Part shown: one piece after another, positions 9,068-17,848 of the stretch
Numbering within the stretch: position 1 is the first letter of the stretch
Layout of the letters: every line of letters starts with the position of its first letter
Assembly: GCA_946482545.1 (NCBI GenBank)
Contig: CAMLRX010000010.1
Location: 1-54,332 of the forward strand
DNA length: 54,332 nucleotides
Source: an uncultured Flavihumibacter sp.
GTDB taxonomy: Bacteria; Bacteroidota; Bacteroidia; Chitinophagales; Chitinophagaceae
Direction: 5' to 3'
Notes under the pieces: model-generated
Databases searched by the model: none
Told to the model about the DNA's origin: nothing
The model's input: only the letters and a program-made list of their open reading frames with translations
Made by a program: the position numbers and the translations under genes

Positions 9068-9871
9068 ATGAACAGGAAAAAAACGGTGTTAATGGTATTC
9101 ATGATCCTCGGTGCATTCGTAAACAGCTTTGCCCAGGATTTTTCCCTTTATCAGAAGCAATGGCATATCTCCGGTAACGATACCCTTCCCTATCGGTTAT
9201 TACTACCCGAAAACTTCGACCCTTCAAAATCATACCCGCTGGTCTTTTTCATGCACGGCGCCGGGGAACGCGGCAATAACAATGAGGCACAGCTTACCCA
9301 CGGCGGAAAATTGTTCATCAGGGAAGATGTCCGCCGGGATTATCCGGCGATCGTGGTGTTCCCGCAATGTCCGCGCACCAGTTATTGGAGCAACGTGAAC
9401 ATCCAACTGGATACGGCCGGAAAAAGAGTATTCGTTTTCAAAGCCGGCGGTGAACCCGCTCTGGCCATGAAAATGGCGCAGGAACTACTTTTCCAGATAC
9501 TAAAGGAATATAAAATAAAAAATGACCAGGTATATGTTGCCGGTTTGAGCATGGGCGGCATGGGAACCTTCGAAATGGTGTACCGGAACCCGCACCTCTT
9601 CGCCGCCGCCATCCCGATCTGCGGAGGCTCCGATCCCGGGATCGCGCCCCTGGTCAAAAACGTGGACTGGTGGATTTTCCACGGCGCTAAAGATGATATC
9701 GTTCCTCCCGTAAATTCCGATATCATGGTCGAGGCCCTGAAAAAAGCAGGAGCTTCCGTGAAGTACACCCTCTACCCCGAAGCCAACCACAACAGCTGGG
9801 ACCCCACCTTTGCCGAAAAGGACCTGCTGCCCTGGCTCTTCTCCCGGAGAAAGAAAGATAACGCCAGGTAA
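9068..9871 (+). CDS. Secreted alpha/beta-hydrolase (prolyl oligopeptidase/dienelactone hydrolase-like esterase)
   Basis: 267 residues from the ATG at 9068; the open frame runs back into the GH3 gene, but the Sec signal (MNRKKTVLMVFMILG to NSFAQ) fixes this start. An alpha/beta-hydrolase fold with a PLVFFMHGAGERG oxyanion loop, nucleophile elbow VAGLSMGGMG (Ser161), Asp in FHGAKDDIVPP and His in EANHNSWDP. Close relatives are annotated as phospholipase/carboxylesterase or feruloyl-esterase-like proteins and are often found in glycan loci. Together with the SGNH gene it gives this locus two putative esterases. It is separated from GH3 by a terminator, so membership in the same transcript is uncertain. 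The natural substrate is unknown. Confidence 0.85.
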   Translation: MNRKKTVLMVFMILGAFVNSFAQDFSLYQKQWHISGNDTLPYRLLLPENFDPSKSYPLVFFMHGAGERGNNNEAQLTHGGKLFIREDVRRDYPAIVVFPQCPRTSYWSNVNIQLDTAGKRVFVFKAGGEPALAMKMAQELLFQILKEYKIKNDQVYVAGLSMGGMGTFEMVYRNPHLFAAAIPICGGSDPGIAPLVKNVDWWIFHGAKDDIVPPVNSDIMVEALKKAGASVKYTLYPEANHNSWDPTFAEKDLLPWLFSRRKKDNAR

Positions 9872-10184
9872 TTGATGCTGGATATTATATTTGCCTCAAG
9901 AAGAAATTTTGAATGTTGGGTGTTGAATTGGTGCTGCTGAACTTTACAGGAAAAATGAAGTGGATTACACCATTCATTTTTCCTCCGTGACGAACTTTCA
10001 GCGTTCCAAACGTTGCGCCTTTGCGTTGCGAGGAACGAAGCAATTGCGAGAAAATAACCCAATACTCAAAATCCTTTTCCTCAGCAATTCACCATAAAAA
10101 CAGCGCCTTGCGTCCTTGCTCCTTTGCGGGCTTTGCGTGAAACGAAGCAGGAAGCCGCGAGGAACAAAGCAGAAACAACCAACC
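9872..10184. other. 313-bp intergenic gap with degenerate repeat copy A
   Basis: No coding sequence is supported. The left part is AT-rich with no clear terminator. The right part (about 10011-10170) carries GCG-rich repeated words such as TTGCGAGGAACGAAGCAAT, CTTTGCGTGAAACGAAGC and CGCGAGGAACAAAGC, described as a separate repeat entry. Confidence 0.6.
10011..10170. repeat. Dispersed GCG-rich intergenic repeat, copy A
   Basis: Contains GTTGCGAGGAACGAAGC (about 10025-10041) and CGCGAGGAACAAAGC (10156-10170) as direct repeats, plus CTTGCGTCCTTGCTCCTTTGC (10108-10127) and CTTTGCGTGAAACGAAGC. The words match a repeat type seen in intergenic DNA of many bacteria (GCGAGGAACGAAGCAAT class). A related, partly inverted copy lies after infB. 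Confidence 0.6.
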
Positions 10185-10811
10185 ATGCTCGAAAACATAG
10201 ATGCCATCGTATTCGACCTCGGAGGCGTACTCCTCAACCTCGATTTCGGAAAAACCGAACAGGCCTTCGTCAACGCGGGACTCAACAACTTCAAACAATA
10301 CTTTGCCCTCGGTCACGCCGATGCTATCTTCCGTGATTACGAAACCGGCGCGATCACCGATGAACAATTCGTGGAAGGCATGGTAAAATTAACCAACGGA
10401 AAACTGACGCCAGAAACCGCGGTTGCCGCCTGGAATGCCATGCTGCTTGATTTTCCCGCGGAAAGAGTAGAACTGCTTGAAAAACTCTCCCGCCACAAAA
10501 GAATCTTCCTCTACAGCAATACCAACGCCATTCACCACGCTTTTTTCATCGCCGCCTTCCACGAAGTGTACGGCAAAAGCATGGATGGGCTCTTCGAAAA
10601 AGCTTATTATTCCCACCTGATAGGGCATAGAAAGCCCGATACCAGTGGATTTGAATACATTGCTGCAGATGTTTCCCTTGATCCGGAACGTACTTTATTC
10701 ATTGACGATGCGGCCGTGAATGTGGAAGGAGCCCGCAAAGCGGGATGGCAGGCCTATTGGCTGCAGCCGGAAGATACGGTGAACAGGTTGTTTGACCCGC
10801 TTATTTCTTGA
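10185..10811 (+). CDS. HAD-superfamily (subfamily IA) hydrolase
   Basis: 208 residues from the ATG at 10185; the frame stays open upstream into repeat DNA. HAD motifs appear in order: motif I IVFDLGGVL with nucleophile Asp11, motif II FLYSNTN, motif III Lys in GHRKPDT, and motif IV TLFIDDAAVN. The FDLGGVL form is that of YihX-like phosphatases, in which the second Asp of the usual DxD is replaced; glucose-1-phosphatase-like activity is possible but unproven. It is cytosolic, with no signal peptide. Its last 11 bp overlap the convergent DUF4834 gene, and there is no terminator between them. Confidence 0.88.
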   Translation: MLENIDAIVFDLGGVLLNLDFGKTEQAFVNAGLNNFKQYFALGHADAIFRDYETGAITDEQFVEGMVKLTNGKLTPETAVAAWNAMLLDFPAERVELLEKLSRHKRIFLYSNTNAIHHAFFIAAFHEVYGKSMDGLFEKAYYSHLIGHRKPDTSGFEYIAADVSLDPERTLFIDDAAVNVEGARKAGWQAYWLQPEDTVNRLFDPLIS

Positions 10812-11052
10812 TTTCCTCAAATTCTATATAGTCGCCTACCACATTTTTATTGCGGGTGGCCTGCTCCTGTTGCTGGCGGTACTGGTCCTGCTGCTGTTGC
10901 TGTGCACGGAATTGCTCGTTCATTTTAGACTGCACATCACGAAACTGCCGGCGCACATTTCGGGTGGTGCGGTAAACCGGTAACACGAATCCATAAATGA
11001 ATTTGTATAAAAAGTAAAGGCCGATGGCCCAGAGTACTATTTTCAAAAACAT
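10801..11052 (-). CDS. DUF4834-type small membrane protein
   Basis: 83 residues with one N-terminal membrane helix (residues 1-22, FLKIVLWAIGLYFLYKF), a short basic linker, a glutamine-rich helical stretch (QQQQQDQYRQQQEQ) and a conserved-looking acidic end (GDYIEFEEIKK). This layout matches the Bacteroidota DUF4834 family, of unknown function, usually one TM helix plus a D-Y-x-E/D-F-E-E tail. The stop overlaps the end of the HAD gene on the other strand by 11 bp. The low-complexity glutamine run might be a coiled coil. No function is assigned. Confidence 0.75.
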   Translation of the reverse strand: MFLKIVLWAIGLYFLYKFIYGFVLPVYRTTRNVRRQFRDVQSKMNEQFRAQQQQQDQYRQQQEQATRNKNVVGDYIEFEEIKK

Positions 11053-11165
11053 GCCACGAAGGTAAGTATTTCTCCGTTTTAAGCCGGGCCGCCGCAGCTT
11101 CTAAGAGAATTTTAACGTACCCGGTGGCGCCGTTGAGGAAATGAATTTTTTTTCAAAAAAAAACA

Positions 11166-11173
11166 TACATTTG
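11166..11173 (+). promoter_or_regulatory. TAnnTTTG -7 promoter element of the rimP-nusA-infB operon
   Basis: TACATTTG fits the Bacteroidota -7 consensus. A start of transcription near 11180 would give a leader of about 75 nt before rimP. No convincing -33 motif at standard spacing is seen. Confidence 0.7.
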
Positions 11174-11194
11174 CACTCGGAATATGAAACTGAA

Positions 11195-11226
11195 GAAGGG
11201 AACGAGCGCCGTTCCCTTCTTTATTT
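11195..11226 (+). promoter_or_regulatory. Leader hairpin upstream of rimP (attenuator-like)
   Basis: A perfect 10-bp stem, GAAGGGAACG (11195-11204) with CGTTCCCTTC (11210-11219), a 5-nt loop (AGCGC), then TTTATTT. It lies between the -7 element and the rimP start, so it is transcribed ahead of the operon and has the form of a premature terminator. Since nusA is in the operon, NusA feedback at this hairpin is a reasonable hypothesis. Confidence 0.6.
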
Positions 11227-11255
11227 CCTACCAGTGGACAAACGGACGGTTTTTT

Positions 11256-11726
11256 ATGGCAAACGAAGTACAGATTCAGGCAATTGAACAGATGGTGACG
11301 CAACTCCTGGCAGAAGACCCGGATTGCTTTCTCGTGGAAATCCGCATCAAACCCACCAATAATGTGAAGGTTTTCCTGGATGCCGACTCAGGCATTTCCA
11401 TCGCAAAATGTGTTACCTACAACAGGGCGCTCTACAAAATGATGGAAGAATCCGCACTCTATCCCGATGGCGATTTTTCCCTGGAAGTGTCCTCTCCGGG
11501 ATTGAGTGAGCCGTTGAAGTTGCTCCGTCAATACAGGAAAAATATCGGGCGAAACGTGGAAGTGGTGCTGAAAGATGGTACACAGAAGGAAGGAAAACTC
11601 ACGGAAGTAACCGAAGAAGGGATCGTGGTGGAAGAGGAAAAAGGAAAAAACAAGAAAAAAGAAGTGGTGAGCCACGCGCTCCTTTTCGAGCATATCAAAC
11701 AAACAAAAATTCAAATCGTGTTCTAA
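11256..11726 (+). CDS. rimP: Ribosome maturation factor RimP
   Basis: 156 residues from the ATG at 11256. The frame runs 24 codons further upstream through the leader hairpin, which argues against the longer form. An N-terminal KH-like alpha/beta domain (about 5-85; FLVEIRIKPTNNVKVFLDADSGISIAKC, DFSLEVSSPGLSEPL, the latter being the RimP signature) is followed by an SH3-like C-terminal domain with a lysine/glutamate-rich insert (EEEKGKNKKKEVV). RimP acts in 30S subunit maturation in the cytosol. It is the first gene of the conserved rimP-nusA-infB operon; nusA starts 26 bp downstream. Confidence 0.95.
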   Translation: MANEVQIQAIEQMVTQLLAEDPDCFLVEIRIKPTNNVKVFLDADSGISIAKCVTYNRALYKMMEESALYPDGDFSLEVSSPGLSEPLKLLRQYRKNIGRNVEVVLKDGTQKEGKLTEVTEEGIVVEEEKGKNKKKEVVSHALLFEHIKQTKIQIVF

Positions 11727-11752
11727 TACACTGGTTCTAAATGTAAAGTGCT

Positions 11753-13000
11753 ATGGCAAGTATTAACCTGATCGAAGCATTCCAGGATTTTAAAGAGGCG
11801 GAAAACATCGACCGCCCTACGATGATGAAAGTGGTGGAGGATGTGTTCAAAACGCTGCTCCGGAAGAAGTATGGCAGTGACGAGAACTTTGACGTGATCG
11901 TGAACGCCGAAAAGGGCGACCTGGAAATTGTACGTCGCCGTATGATCGTGGACGACGGAGCCGTTGAAGACCCCCTGGCGGAAATCGCTTACAGCGATGC
12001 CGTGAAGATCGAACCCGACTTTGAAGTAGGGGAAGAACTATACGAGGAGGTGGACATTATGGACTTCGGCCGCCGCGCCATCCTGGCCGCGAAACAAACC
12101 CTTGCCAGCCGCATCAGCGACCTGAAAAAGAATGTGCTCGTAAAAAAATACGGTGACAGAGTTGGAGAAATCATCTCCGCCGAAGTGTACCAGGTGTGGA
12201 AAAAGGAAATTCTCCTGTTGGACGAGGAAGGCAATGAACTCATCCTGCCCAAATCAGAGCAGATTCCTTCCGATTATTTCAAAAAAGGAGAGAATGTTCG
12301 CGCCGTTGTAAAAAAGGTGGAACTGAAAAATAACTCGCCCGTAATCATTCTTTCCCGCACACATCCGTCTTTCCTTGCTAAATTGCTGGAAATTGAGGTG
12401 CCGGAAATCTTCGACGGCCTCATCGTGATCCGCAAAATCGTACGTGAACCAGGTGAAAGAGCTAAAGTAGCCGTGGAGTCCTTCGACGACAGGATCGATC
12501 CGGTGGGCGCCTGCGTAGGGATGAAAGGTAGTCGTATCCACGGTATCGTGCGCGAACTGAAGAACGAGAACATTGATGTGATCAACTATACCACGAATAC
12601 ACAACTCCTGATCCAACGCTCGCTTACGCCCGCCAAGATCAGCTATATGGACATCGACCAGGAGAAACACCATGCCGATGTTTACCTGAAACCCGACCAG
12701 GTTTCGCTCGCCATCGGAAGAAAAGGCGTGAACATTAAACTGGCCTGCGAATTGACAGGACTTAATATAGATGTGTACCGTGATAATGAAGGAGAAGAAG
12801 AAGAATTTGACGTGAACCTGGATGAATTCAGCGATGAAATCGAAACATGGATCATCGATGAACTCAAACGTGTGGGTTGTGATACGGCAAGAAGCGTACT
12901 CCAGCTTACAGCGGATGAACTGGAACGCCGTACCGACCTGGAAAGAGTGACCATTGATGATGTGCGTCGCGTGCTCCAGGAAGAAATGGACAAGGAATAA
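11753..13000 (+). CDS. nusA: Transcription termination/antitermination protein NusA
   Basis: 415 residues, the size usual for Bacteroidota NusA, which lacks the C-terminal repeats of E. coli. The N-terminal RNA-polymerase-binding domain (about 1-125) is followed by an S1 domain (about 130-200; ILPKSEQIPSDYFKKGENVRAVV) and tandem KH domains (about 205-345; FDDRIDPVGACVGMKGSRIHGIVREL and LAIGRKGVNIKLACELTG). A short helix-hairpin-type acidic tail follows (DELKRVGCDTARSVLQLTADELERR). It modulates pausing, termination and antitermination at RNA polymerase. It is co-transcribed with rimP upstream (26 bp) and infB downstream (116 bp gap with a hairpin). Confidence 0.97.
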   Translation: MASINLIEAFQDFKEAENIDRPTMMKVVEDVFKTLLRKKYGSDENFDVIVNAEKGDLEIVRRRMIVDDGAVEDPLAEIAYSDAVKIEPDFEVGEELYEEVDIMDFGRRAILAAKQTLASRISDLKKNVLVKKYGDRVGEIISAEVYQVWKKEILLLDEEGNELILPKSEQIPSDYFKKGENVRAVVKKVELKNNSPVIILSRTHPSFLAKLLEIEVPEIFDGLIVIRKIVREPGERAKVAVESFDDRIDPVGACVGMKGSRIHGIVRELKNENIDVINYTTNTQLLIQRSLTPAKISYMDIDQEKHHADVYLKPDQVSLAIGRKGVNIKLACELTGLNIDVYRDNEGEEEEFDVNLDEFSDEIETWIIDELKRVGCDTARSVLQLTADELERRTDLERVTIDDVRRVLQEEMDKE

Positions 13001-13075
13001 TTGTTGCAGCCCTATTTTTGCGGAGATGCAGCACTCACGCAGGTGAGATACTCTATAACCGGAAACTAAAAAGAG

Positions 13076-13097
13076 GATCGCGCTACCGGTCGCGATC
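13076..13097 (+). other. Hairpin in the nusA-infB intergenic gap
   Basis: GATCGCG (13076-13082) pairs with CGCGATC (13091-13097), with an 8-nt loop and no T run. It is 20 bp before the infB start and could be a processing or translational-control hairpin rather than a terminator. Confidence 0.45.
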
Positions 13098-13116
13098 AGT
13101 GGAAAAATAAACGCGA

Positions 13117-16100
13117 ATGTCAGAAGTTACAACACCACGCCTAATGGCTGCTGCCAAAGAGTTCAATGTTGGTAAAGATACCATAGTGGACTTTTTGGAA
13201 AGTAAAGGATTCAGCAGGGACGACCTGAAACCCACGTCGAAGTTAACGGAGGAAATGTACCGTTCTTTGCAACAGGAGTTTCAGGGCGATAAGGTCGCCA
13301 AACTAAAAAGCGACCAGATCGACCTGCCGAAGGGCGGCGCAGGTGATGCCAGGAAAAAGAAAGAAGAGGAAGAAGCCGCTGCCAAAGCGGCCGCAGATAA
13401 AAAAGCCGCTGCCAGAAAAGAGGAAGAGGCCGCTGAAGAAGCTGCCCAGGTTGATGAAGTGGAAGAAGCGCCAGCCCCTGCTCCCGTGTTCAAAGAGGAG
13501 CCTAAGGAGGAAGCGCCCGCCCCAGCGCCTGAAGTGGTGAAGATTGAAGCGCCAGAGCTGGAAGGCCCCAAAGTGTTGGATAAAATAGACCTGTCTGCTA
13601 TTGATTCTTCTACCCGCCCCAAAAAGGTGGTTAAGAAAGAAGAAGAGCCGAAAGAGGCGCCTGCCGCGCCGGTGGAAGAAGTACAGGAAGCCCCTGCGCC
13701 TGTTGTGGCCGAAGAACCCGCGCCGCAGCCTCCCGCTGCGGAACCTGTAAGTCAGCCGGAACCAGCGCCGGTGCAGGAAACAACGCCTGAACCCGTTGCT
13801 GAAGTGAAAGTGGAAGAGCCCGTGGCGCAAGCGCCTGCCGTTGGGCAGGAAGAAGTGCCCGAAACCGGCGAGCCTGTGATCGAAAACATCAGGGCGCAAC
13901 GCCTGGAAGGACCGAAGATTCTCGGTAAAATCGAACTCCCTGTTGACAGCGATACCCGTCCGAAGCCGGCGGCCAAAGACGAAAAACGCAAACGCAAGCG
14001 TATTCCCATCGAGAAGAAAGGGGACGCGCCAAGCCGTCCAGCCGCACAACAAGGGCAGGGTGGTCAGCAAGGCGGACAGCAACAGGGAAGAACAGGCCCA
14101 CGCCCGACTATTCAGCGTGCCGGACAAGGTGGCGGACAGAACCGAGGTCCGAATAACCGTCCCGGTCAGCAAGGTGGCGGACAAAACAGAAGAGGACCAG
14201 CCACACCGGCCGACCGCGAAATAGATCAAAAAGAAATCCAGGAAAAAATACGGCAAACCCAGGCCAAACTGGCCGGAGGAAGCCGCAGTGGAAAAGGATC
14301 CAAAGCCAAATACCGCCGCGAAAAACGCGAGCACATGGCCGAACAGATGGGCGGACATGGCATGGAGGACAACAAACTCCAGGTAACCGAATTCATCAGC
14401 GTAAGCGAACTCGCCAACCTGATGGATGTAAGCTTCGCCGAAGTGATCGGTAAATGTATGGGCCTCGGCATCATGGTGTCCATCAACCAACGTCTCGATG
14501 CGGAAGTGATTGAACTTGTAGCCAGTGAATTTGGCTTCGAAGTGGAATTCATCGGTATGGACGAACAAATGGAAATGGAGGAGGAAGAAGAAGTGGACGA
14601 CGCGGAAGACCTTCAGTCCCGCGCACCAATCGTGACCATCATGGGACACGTTGACCACGGTAAAACATCTTTGCTCGACTATATCCGGAAGGCCAATGTA
14701 ATTGCCGGTGAGGCCGGAGGCATCACGCAGCACATCGGTGCTTACGAGGTGACCCTGCCCAACGGAAAACACATCACCTTCCTTGATACGCCCGGTCACG
14801 AAGCCTTTACGGCCATGCGTGCCCGTGGTGCCAAAGTAACGGATATTGCGGTAATCGTGGTGGCCGCGGACGATGCGGTGATGCCCCAGACCAAAGAGGC
14901 CATCTCCCACGCACAGGCCGCCGGTGTTCCGATGATCTTCGCCATCAACAAGATCGATAAGGATGGCGCCAATCCGCAAAAAATATATGAACAACTGGCC
15001 GGTATGAACCTGCTGGTGGAAGAGTGGGGTGGTAAATTCCAGTCGCAGGAACTTTCTGCGAAACAAGGATTGAATGTGGACCTCCTCCTCGAAAAAATAT
15101 TGCTGGAAGCCGAATTGCTGGAACTGAAAGCCAATCCTGAAAGGGAAGCCACCGGTACCATCATCGAAGCATCGCTGGATAAAGGACGCGGTTATGTTGC
15201 TACCGTACTGGTACTGAACGGTACCCTGAATATGGGGGATACCGTTGTATCGGGCCAGTACTTTGGTAAGGTGAAAGCGATGTTCAACGAAAGGAACCAG
15301 CGCATTGAAAAAGCGCCGCCAGCCACACCGGTACTTGTACTCGGTTTGAACGGCGCGCCCCAGGCCGGTGAGAAGTTTAAGGTGTACCAGGACGAAAGCG
15401 AAGCGAAAGAAGTGGCCACACGCCGTGCTTCTATCCTCCGCGAACAGGGTATGCGTACCAAAAAACACATCACCCTCGATGAAATCGGCCGCCGTCTGGC
15501 ACTCGGGAACTTCAAGGAACTTAACCTCATCATTAAAGGTGACGTGGACGGTTCCGTGGAAGCCCTTACCGATTCACTTCAGAAATTATCCACGGAAGAA
15601 ATACAGGTGCGCGTGGTGCACAAGGGCGTAGGTCAGATCACAGAATCCGACGTACTCTTGTCTGCTGCCTCCGACGCCATCCTGATCGGATTTAACGTGC
15701 GTCCTTCTTCACAGGCCAACAAACTGGCTGAAGCAGAAGGTGTGGAAATCAAATTGTACTCCATTATCTACACCGCCATCGAAGAGATCAAATCCGCGAT
15801 GGAAGGGATGCTGGAACCGAAAATACAGGAGAAGATCACCGCCAACGTGGAAGTGCGCGAAGTGTACAAGTTCGACAAAGCCACCGTTGCAGGTTGTTAT
15901 GTACTCGAAGGAAAGATATTCCGGAACTCAAAAGTGCGCCTGATCCGCGATGGTATCGTGGTGTACCCTACGGGCGAAGGCGCTTCCGCGGAACTCGGAT
16001 CGCTCAAGCGTTTCAAAGACGATGTGAAGGAAGTGTCCACACACATGGAGTGCGGTCTTACATTCCGGAACTACAATGATATCCGCCCCGGCGATATCGT

Positions 16101-16140
16101 GGAAGTCTTCGAGATGGAAGAGGTGAAGCGTACGCTGTAA
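13117..16140 (+). CDS. infB: Translation initiation factor IF-2
   Basis: 1007 residues. Residues 1-50 form the IF2-N domain, and about 65-410 are a long low-complexity linker (Ala/Glu/Pro-rich, then a Gly/Gln/Arg-rich stretch). A second IF2-N domain follows (about 425-480), then the GTPase domain from about 505. The G1 P-loop is GHVDHGKTS (Gly510-Ser518), followed by switch [12 protein letters not shown] and NKIDKDGA, then the beta-barrel and IF2 C-terminal domains ([37 protein letters not shown]). It delivers fMet-tRNA to the 30S subunit and promotes subunit joining. It ends the rimP-nusA-infB run; rbfA does not follow. Confidence 0.98.
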   Translation: MSEVTTPRLMAAAKEFNVGKDTIVDFLESKGFSRDDLKPTSKLTEEMYRSLQQEFQGDKVAKLKSDQIDLPKGGAGDARKKKEEEEAAAKAAADKKAAARKEEEAAEEAAQVDEVEEAPAPAPVFKEEPKEEAPAPAPEVVKIEAPELEGPKVLDKIDLSAIDSSTRPKKVVKKEEEPKEAPAAPVEEVQEAPAPVVAEEPAPQPPAAEPVSQPEPAPVQETTPEPVAEVKVEEPVAQAPAVGQEEVPETGEPVIENIRAQRLEGPKILGKIELPVDSDTRPKPAAKDEKRKRKRIPIEKKGDAPSRPAAQQGQGGQQGGQQQGRTGPRPTIQRAGQGGGQNRGPNNRPGQQGGGQNRRGPATPADREIDQKEIQEKIRQTQAKLAGGSRSGKGSKAKYRREKREHMAEQMGGHGMEDNKLQVTEFISVSELANLMDVSFAEVIGKCMGLGIMVSINQRLDAEVIELVASEFGFEVEFIGMDEQMEMEEEEEVDDAEDLQSRAPIVTIMGHVDHGKTSLLDYIRKANVIAGEAGGITQHIGAYEVTLPNGKHITFLDTPGHEAFTAMRARGAKVTDIAVIVVAADDAVMPQTKEAISHAQAAGVPMIFAINKIDKDGANPQKIYEQLAGMNLLVEEWGGKFQSQELSAKQGLNVDLLLEKILLEAELLELKANPEREATGTIIEASLDKGRGYVATVLVLNGTLNMGDTVVSGQYFGKVKAMFNERNQRIEKAPPATPVLVLGLNGAPQAGEKFKVYQDESEAKEVATRRASILREQGMRTKKHITLDEIGRRLALGNFKELNLIIKGDVDGSVEALTDSLQKLSTEEIQVRVVHKGVGQITESDVLLSAASDAILIGFNVRPSSQANKLAEAEGVEIKLYSIIYTAIEEIKSAMEGMLEPKIQEKITANVEVREVYKFDKATVAGCYVLEGKIFRNSKVRLIRDGIVVYPTGEGASAELGSLKRFKDDVKEVSTHMECGLTFRNYNDIRPGDIVEVFEMEEVKRTL

Positions 16141-16149
16141 GTTATTTCA

Positions 16150-16305
16150 CGAGGCTGCTTTGTGCCTCGCAGGAGCAAAGACGCAAGGAATGGTTGATAT
16201 TCCGGCGTTTTTGCTCCTTTTCTTTTGCGTGAAACATTGGCGCACAATGTTTGGTTTCTGAAAAACAACAGCACTTTGCGTCTTTGCTACTTTGCGCCCC
16301 TTGCG
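16150..16305. repeat. Dispersed GCG-rich intergenic repeat, copy B, with inverted arms
   Basis: GGAGCAAAGACGCAAGG (about 16172-16188) is the near inverse complement of CTTTGCGTCTTTGCTAC (about 16274-16290), giving two arms around a central part holding TTTTGCGTGAAAC. A small hairpin CGAGGC/GCCTCG (16150-16169) opens the element right after infB. It shares words with copy A upstream of the HAD gene. It might fold into a long hairpin and serve as a read-through barrier. Confidence 0.6.
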
Positions 16306-16364
16306 TGCCCCCACAAAATTATTGTTAAAACACCCCCACCTGCTCCCCCTATCAAATAACAAGG

Positions 16365-16372
16365 TATCTTTA
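16365..16372 (+). promoter_or_regulatory. Near-consensus -7 element before the SurA-like gene
   Basis: TATCTTTA differs from TAnnTTTG only in the last base; predicted transcript start near 16379, 18 nt before the ATG. Confidence 0.4.
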
Positions 16373-16396
16373 CACGGTACAGAAACACTGTTTTGA

Positions 16397-17740
16397 ATGA
16401 AGAAATTGCTCACCCTGGCCCTTATGGCCGGCTCCTTTACTGCTTTTGCCCAACAGAAAATGGTGGCAGATAAAATCATTGGTATTGTAGGGGATAAGAT
16501 CGTCCTCAATTCCGATATCATGAATGAGATCAACGATGCGAAACGCAGAGGCGTTGATATACCGAAAGGTTCTGAGTGCGGCATGTTGCAGCAGGCGCTT
16601 GCTACAAAAGCACTGGTGCTCCAGGCGGAAAAGGACTCTCTTCCCCTCACAGATGATGATGTGGAAGCCCGGCTCGACCTGAAGATCCGTGAGTTCATCC
16701 GGATGTATGGCTCTAAAGACGCGCTGGAACAGGTGGCACAACGTACAGTGTACCAGATTAAGGAAGATTTCCGTCTGCCCATCCGCGAAGGATTGCTGGC
16801 AGAACAGATGCGCGATAAACTGATCAGCGGGGTGAAAGTGACACCTGCCGAAGTAAAAGAGTTCTTTGAGAAAATTCCCAAGGACAGCCTTCAGTTCTTT
16901 GAATCAGAATATGAACTCGGTGAAATCATGGTGTACCCCAAGGCATCCAGGGACATTGAATTGCTTGCCATCGAAGAACTGAATGGTTTCAAAAAGCAGG
17001 TGGAATCAGGCTCCCGTAAGTTTGAGAACCTGGCCGACCTCTATTCAGATGATAAAGGCACCCAGCAACAGGGTGGTACTTTGCTGCTGAACAGAACCGA
17101 ACAAATCTGGGACCCTACCTTCAAAGCAGCCGCTTTCCGGTTGAAAGAAGGACAGGTTTCTCCCGTAATCAAATCGAAATTCGGGTTCCACATTATACAA
17201 CTGATCAGCCGTTCCGGAGACGATGCGCTCGTTCGACATATCCTGAAAATCCCACAGGTAACTCAAACGGAAATTGATGAGGCCATCGTGAAACTGGATT
17301 CCGTGCGTGCTAAACTCATTGCGGGTACTATCGATTTCGGCAGGGCCGTTGCATTGTACAGCGACGATGAATTCGGTAAGTTCAATACCGGCGGTCTCCG
17401 TGTGGTAACCATCGATCAGATGGATAAAGACCTCGTAAAAAGGTTGAGCCAGTTGAAAATTGGCGAATTCTCCCAACCGCTTCCTTTCAAAGACGAACGT
17501 GAAAAGCAGGGTGTGCGTATCGTGTACATCCGTTCCAAAACGGAGCCGCACCGCATGAACATGAAGGACGATTACAACAAGATCGCGGAAATGGCCAAGA
17601 AGGAGAAGGAATTTGAAGTGCTGGAAAAATGGTTCAATACCAGGATTCCTGATTTCTATATCATGATCGATGAAAGCTACAGCGGATGCCCCGAACTCGC
17701 TCCCTGGATAAAAGAAGCCGTGATCAGCAAAGCGAATTGA
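16397..17740 (+). CDS. SurA-like periplasmic peptidyl-prolyl isomerase/chaperone
   Basis: 447 residues with a Sec signal (MKKLLTLALMAGSFTAFAQ). The N-terminal SurA-like segment (VADKIIGIVGDKIVLNSDIMNEI) is followed by two parvulin-type PPIC regions (about 170-275, with SPVIKSKFGFHIIQLISR, and about 280-385, with HILKIP and FSQPLPF). SurA proteins chaperone outer membrane beta-barrels through the periplasm; the first PPIC domain looks more complete than the second. A strong terminator follows. A second, longer parvulin protein lies near the right end of the window, so the genome carries at least two. The orthology to E. coli SurA is by architecture only. Confidence 0.9.
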   Translation: MKKLLTLALMAGSFTAFAQQKMVADKIIGIVGDKIVLNSDIMNEINDAKRRGVDIPKGSECGMLQQALATKALVLQAEKDSLPLTDDDVEARLDLKIREFIRMYGSKDALEQVAQRTVYQIKEDFRLPIREGLLAEQMRDKLISGVKVTPAEVKEFFEKIPKDSLQFFESEYELGEIMVYPKASRDIELLAIEELNGFKKQVESGSRKFENLADLYSDDKGTQQQGGTLLLNRTEQIWDPTFKAAAFRLKEGQVSPVIKSKFGFHIIQLISRSGDDALVRHILKIPQVTQTEIDEAIVKLDSVRAKLIAGTIDFGRAVALYSDDEFGKFNTGGLRVVTIDQMDKDLVKRLSQLKIGEFSQPLPFKDEREKQGVRIVYIRSKTEPHRMNMKDDYNKIAEMAKKEKEFEVLEKWFNTRIPDFYIMIDESYSGCPELAPWIKEAVISKAN

Positions 17741-17766
17741 TCCTGAAAAGAATACGAATTATACAG

Positions 17767-17792
17767 GCGTTCCCCGGTGGAACGCTTTTTTT
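17767..17792 (+). terminator. Rho-independent terminator after the SurA-like gene
   Basis: GCGTTCC (17767-17773) pairs with GGAACGC (17779-17785), followed by seven T. Confidence 0.85.
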
Positions 17793-17848
17793 ATTGGGTG
17801 ATAGCGTGTAAACTTGCGTTGCTCCTTTTCAACTTAAAAAACAGCATT

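Noticed and set aside
10108..10170. Possible CRISPR-like or tandem repeat
   Set aside because: Repeat units are irregular, partly inverted and without unique spacers of constant length; fits a dispersed intergenic repeat instead.
13303..15468. 721-codon minus-strand frame opposite infB
   Set aside because: Long only because infB is rich in Ala/Glu/Pro codons; its product is low-complexity Phe/Arg-rich and has no domain.
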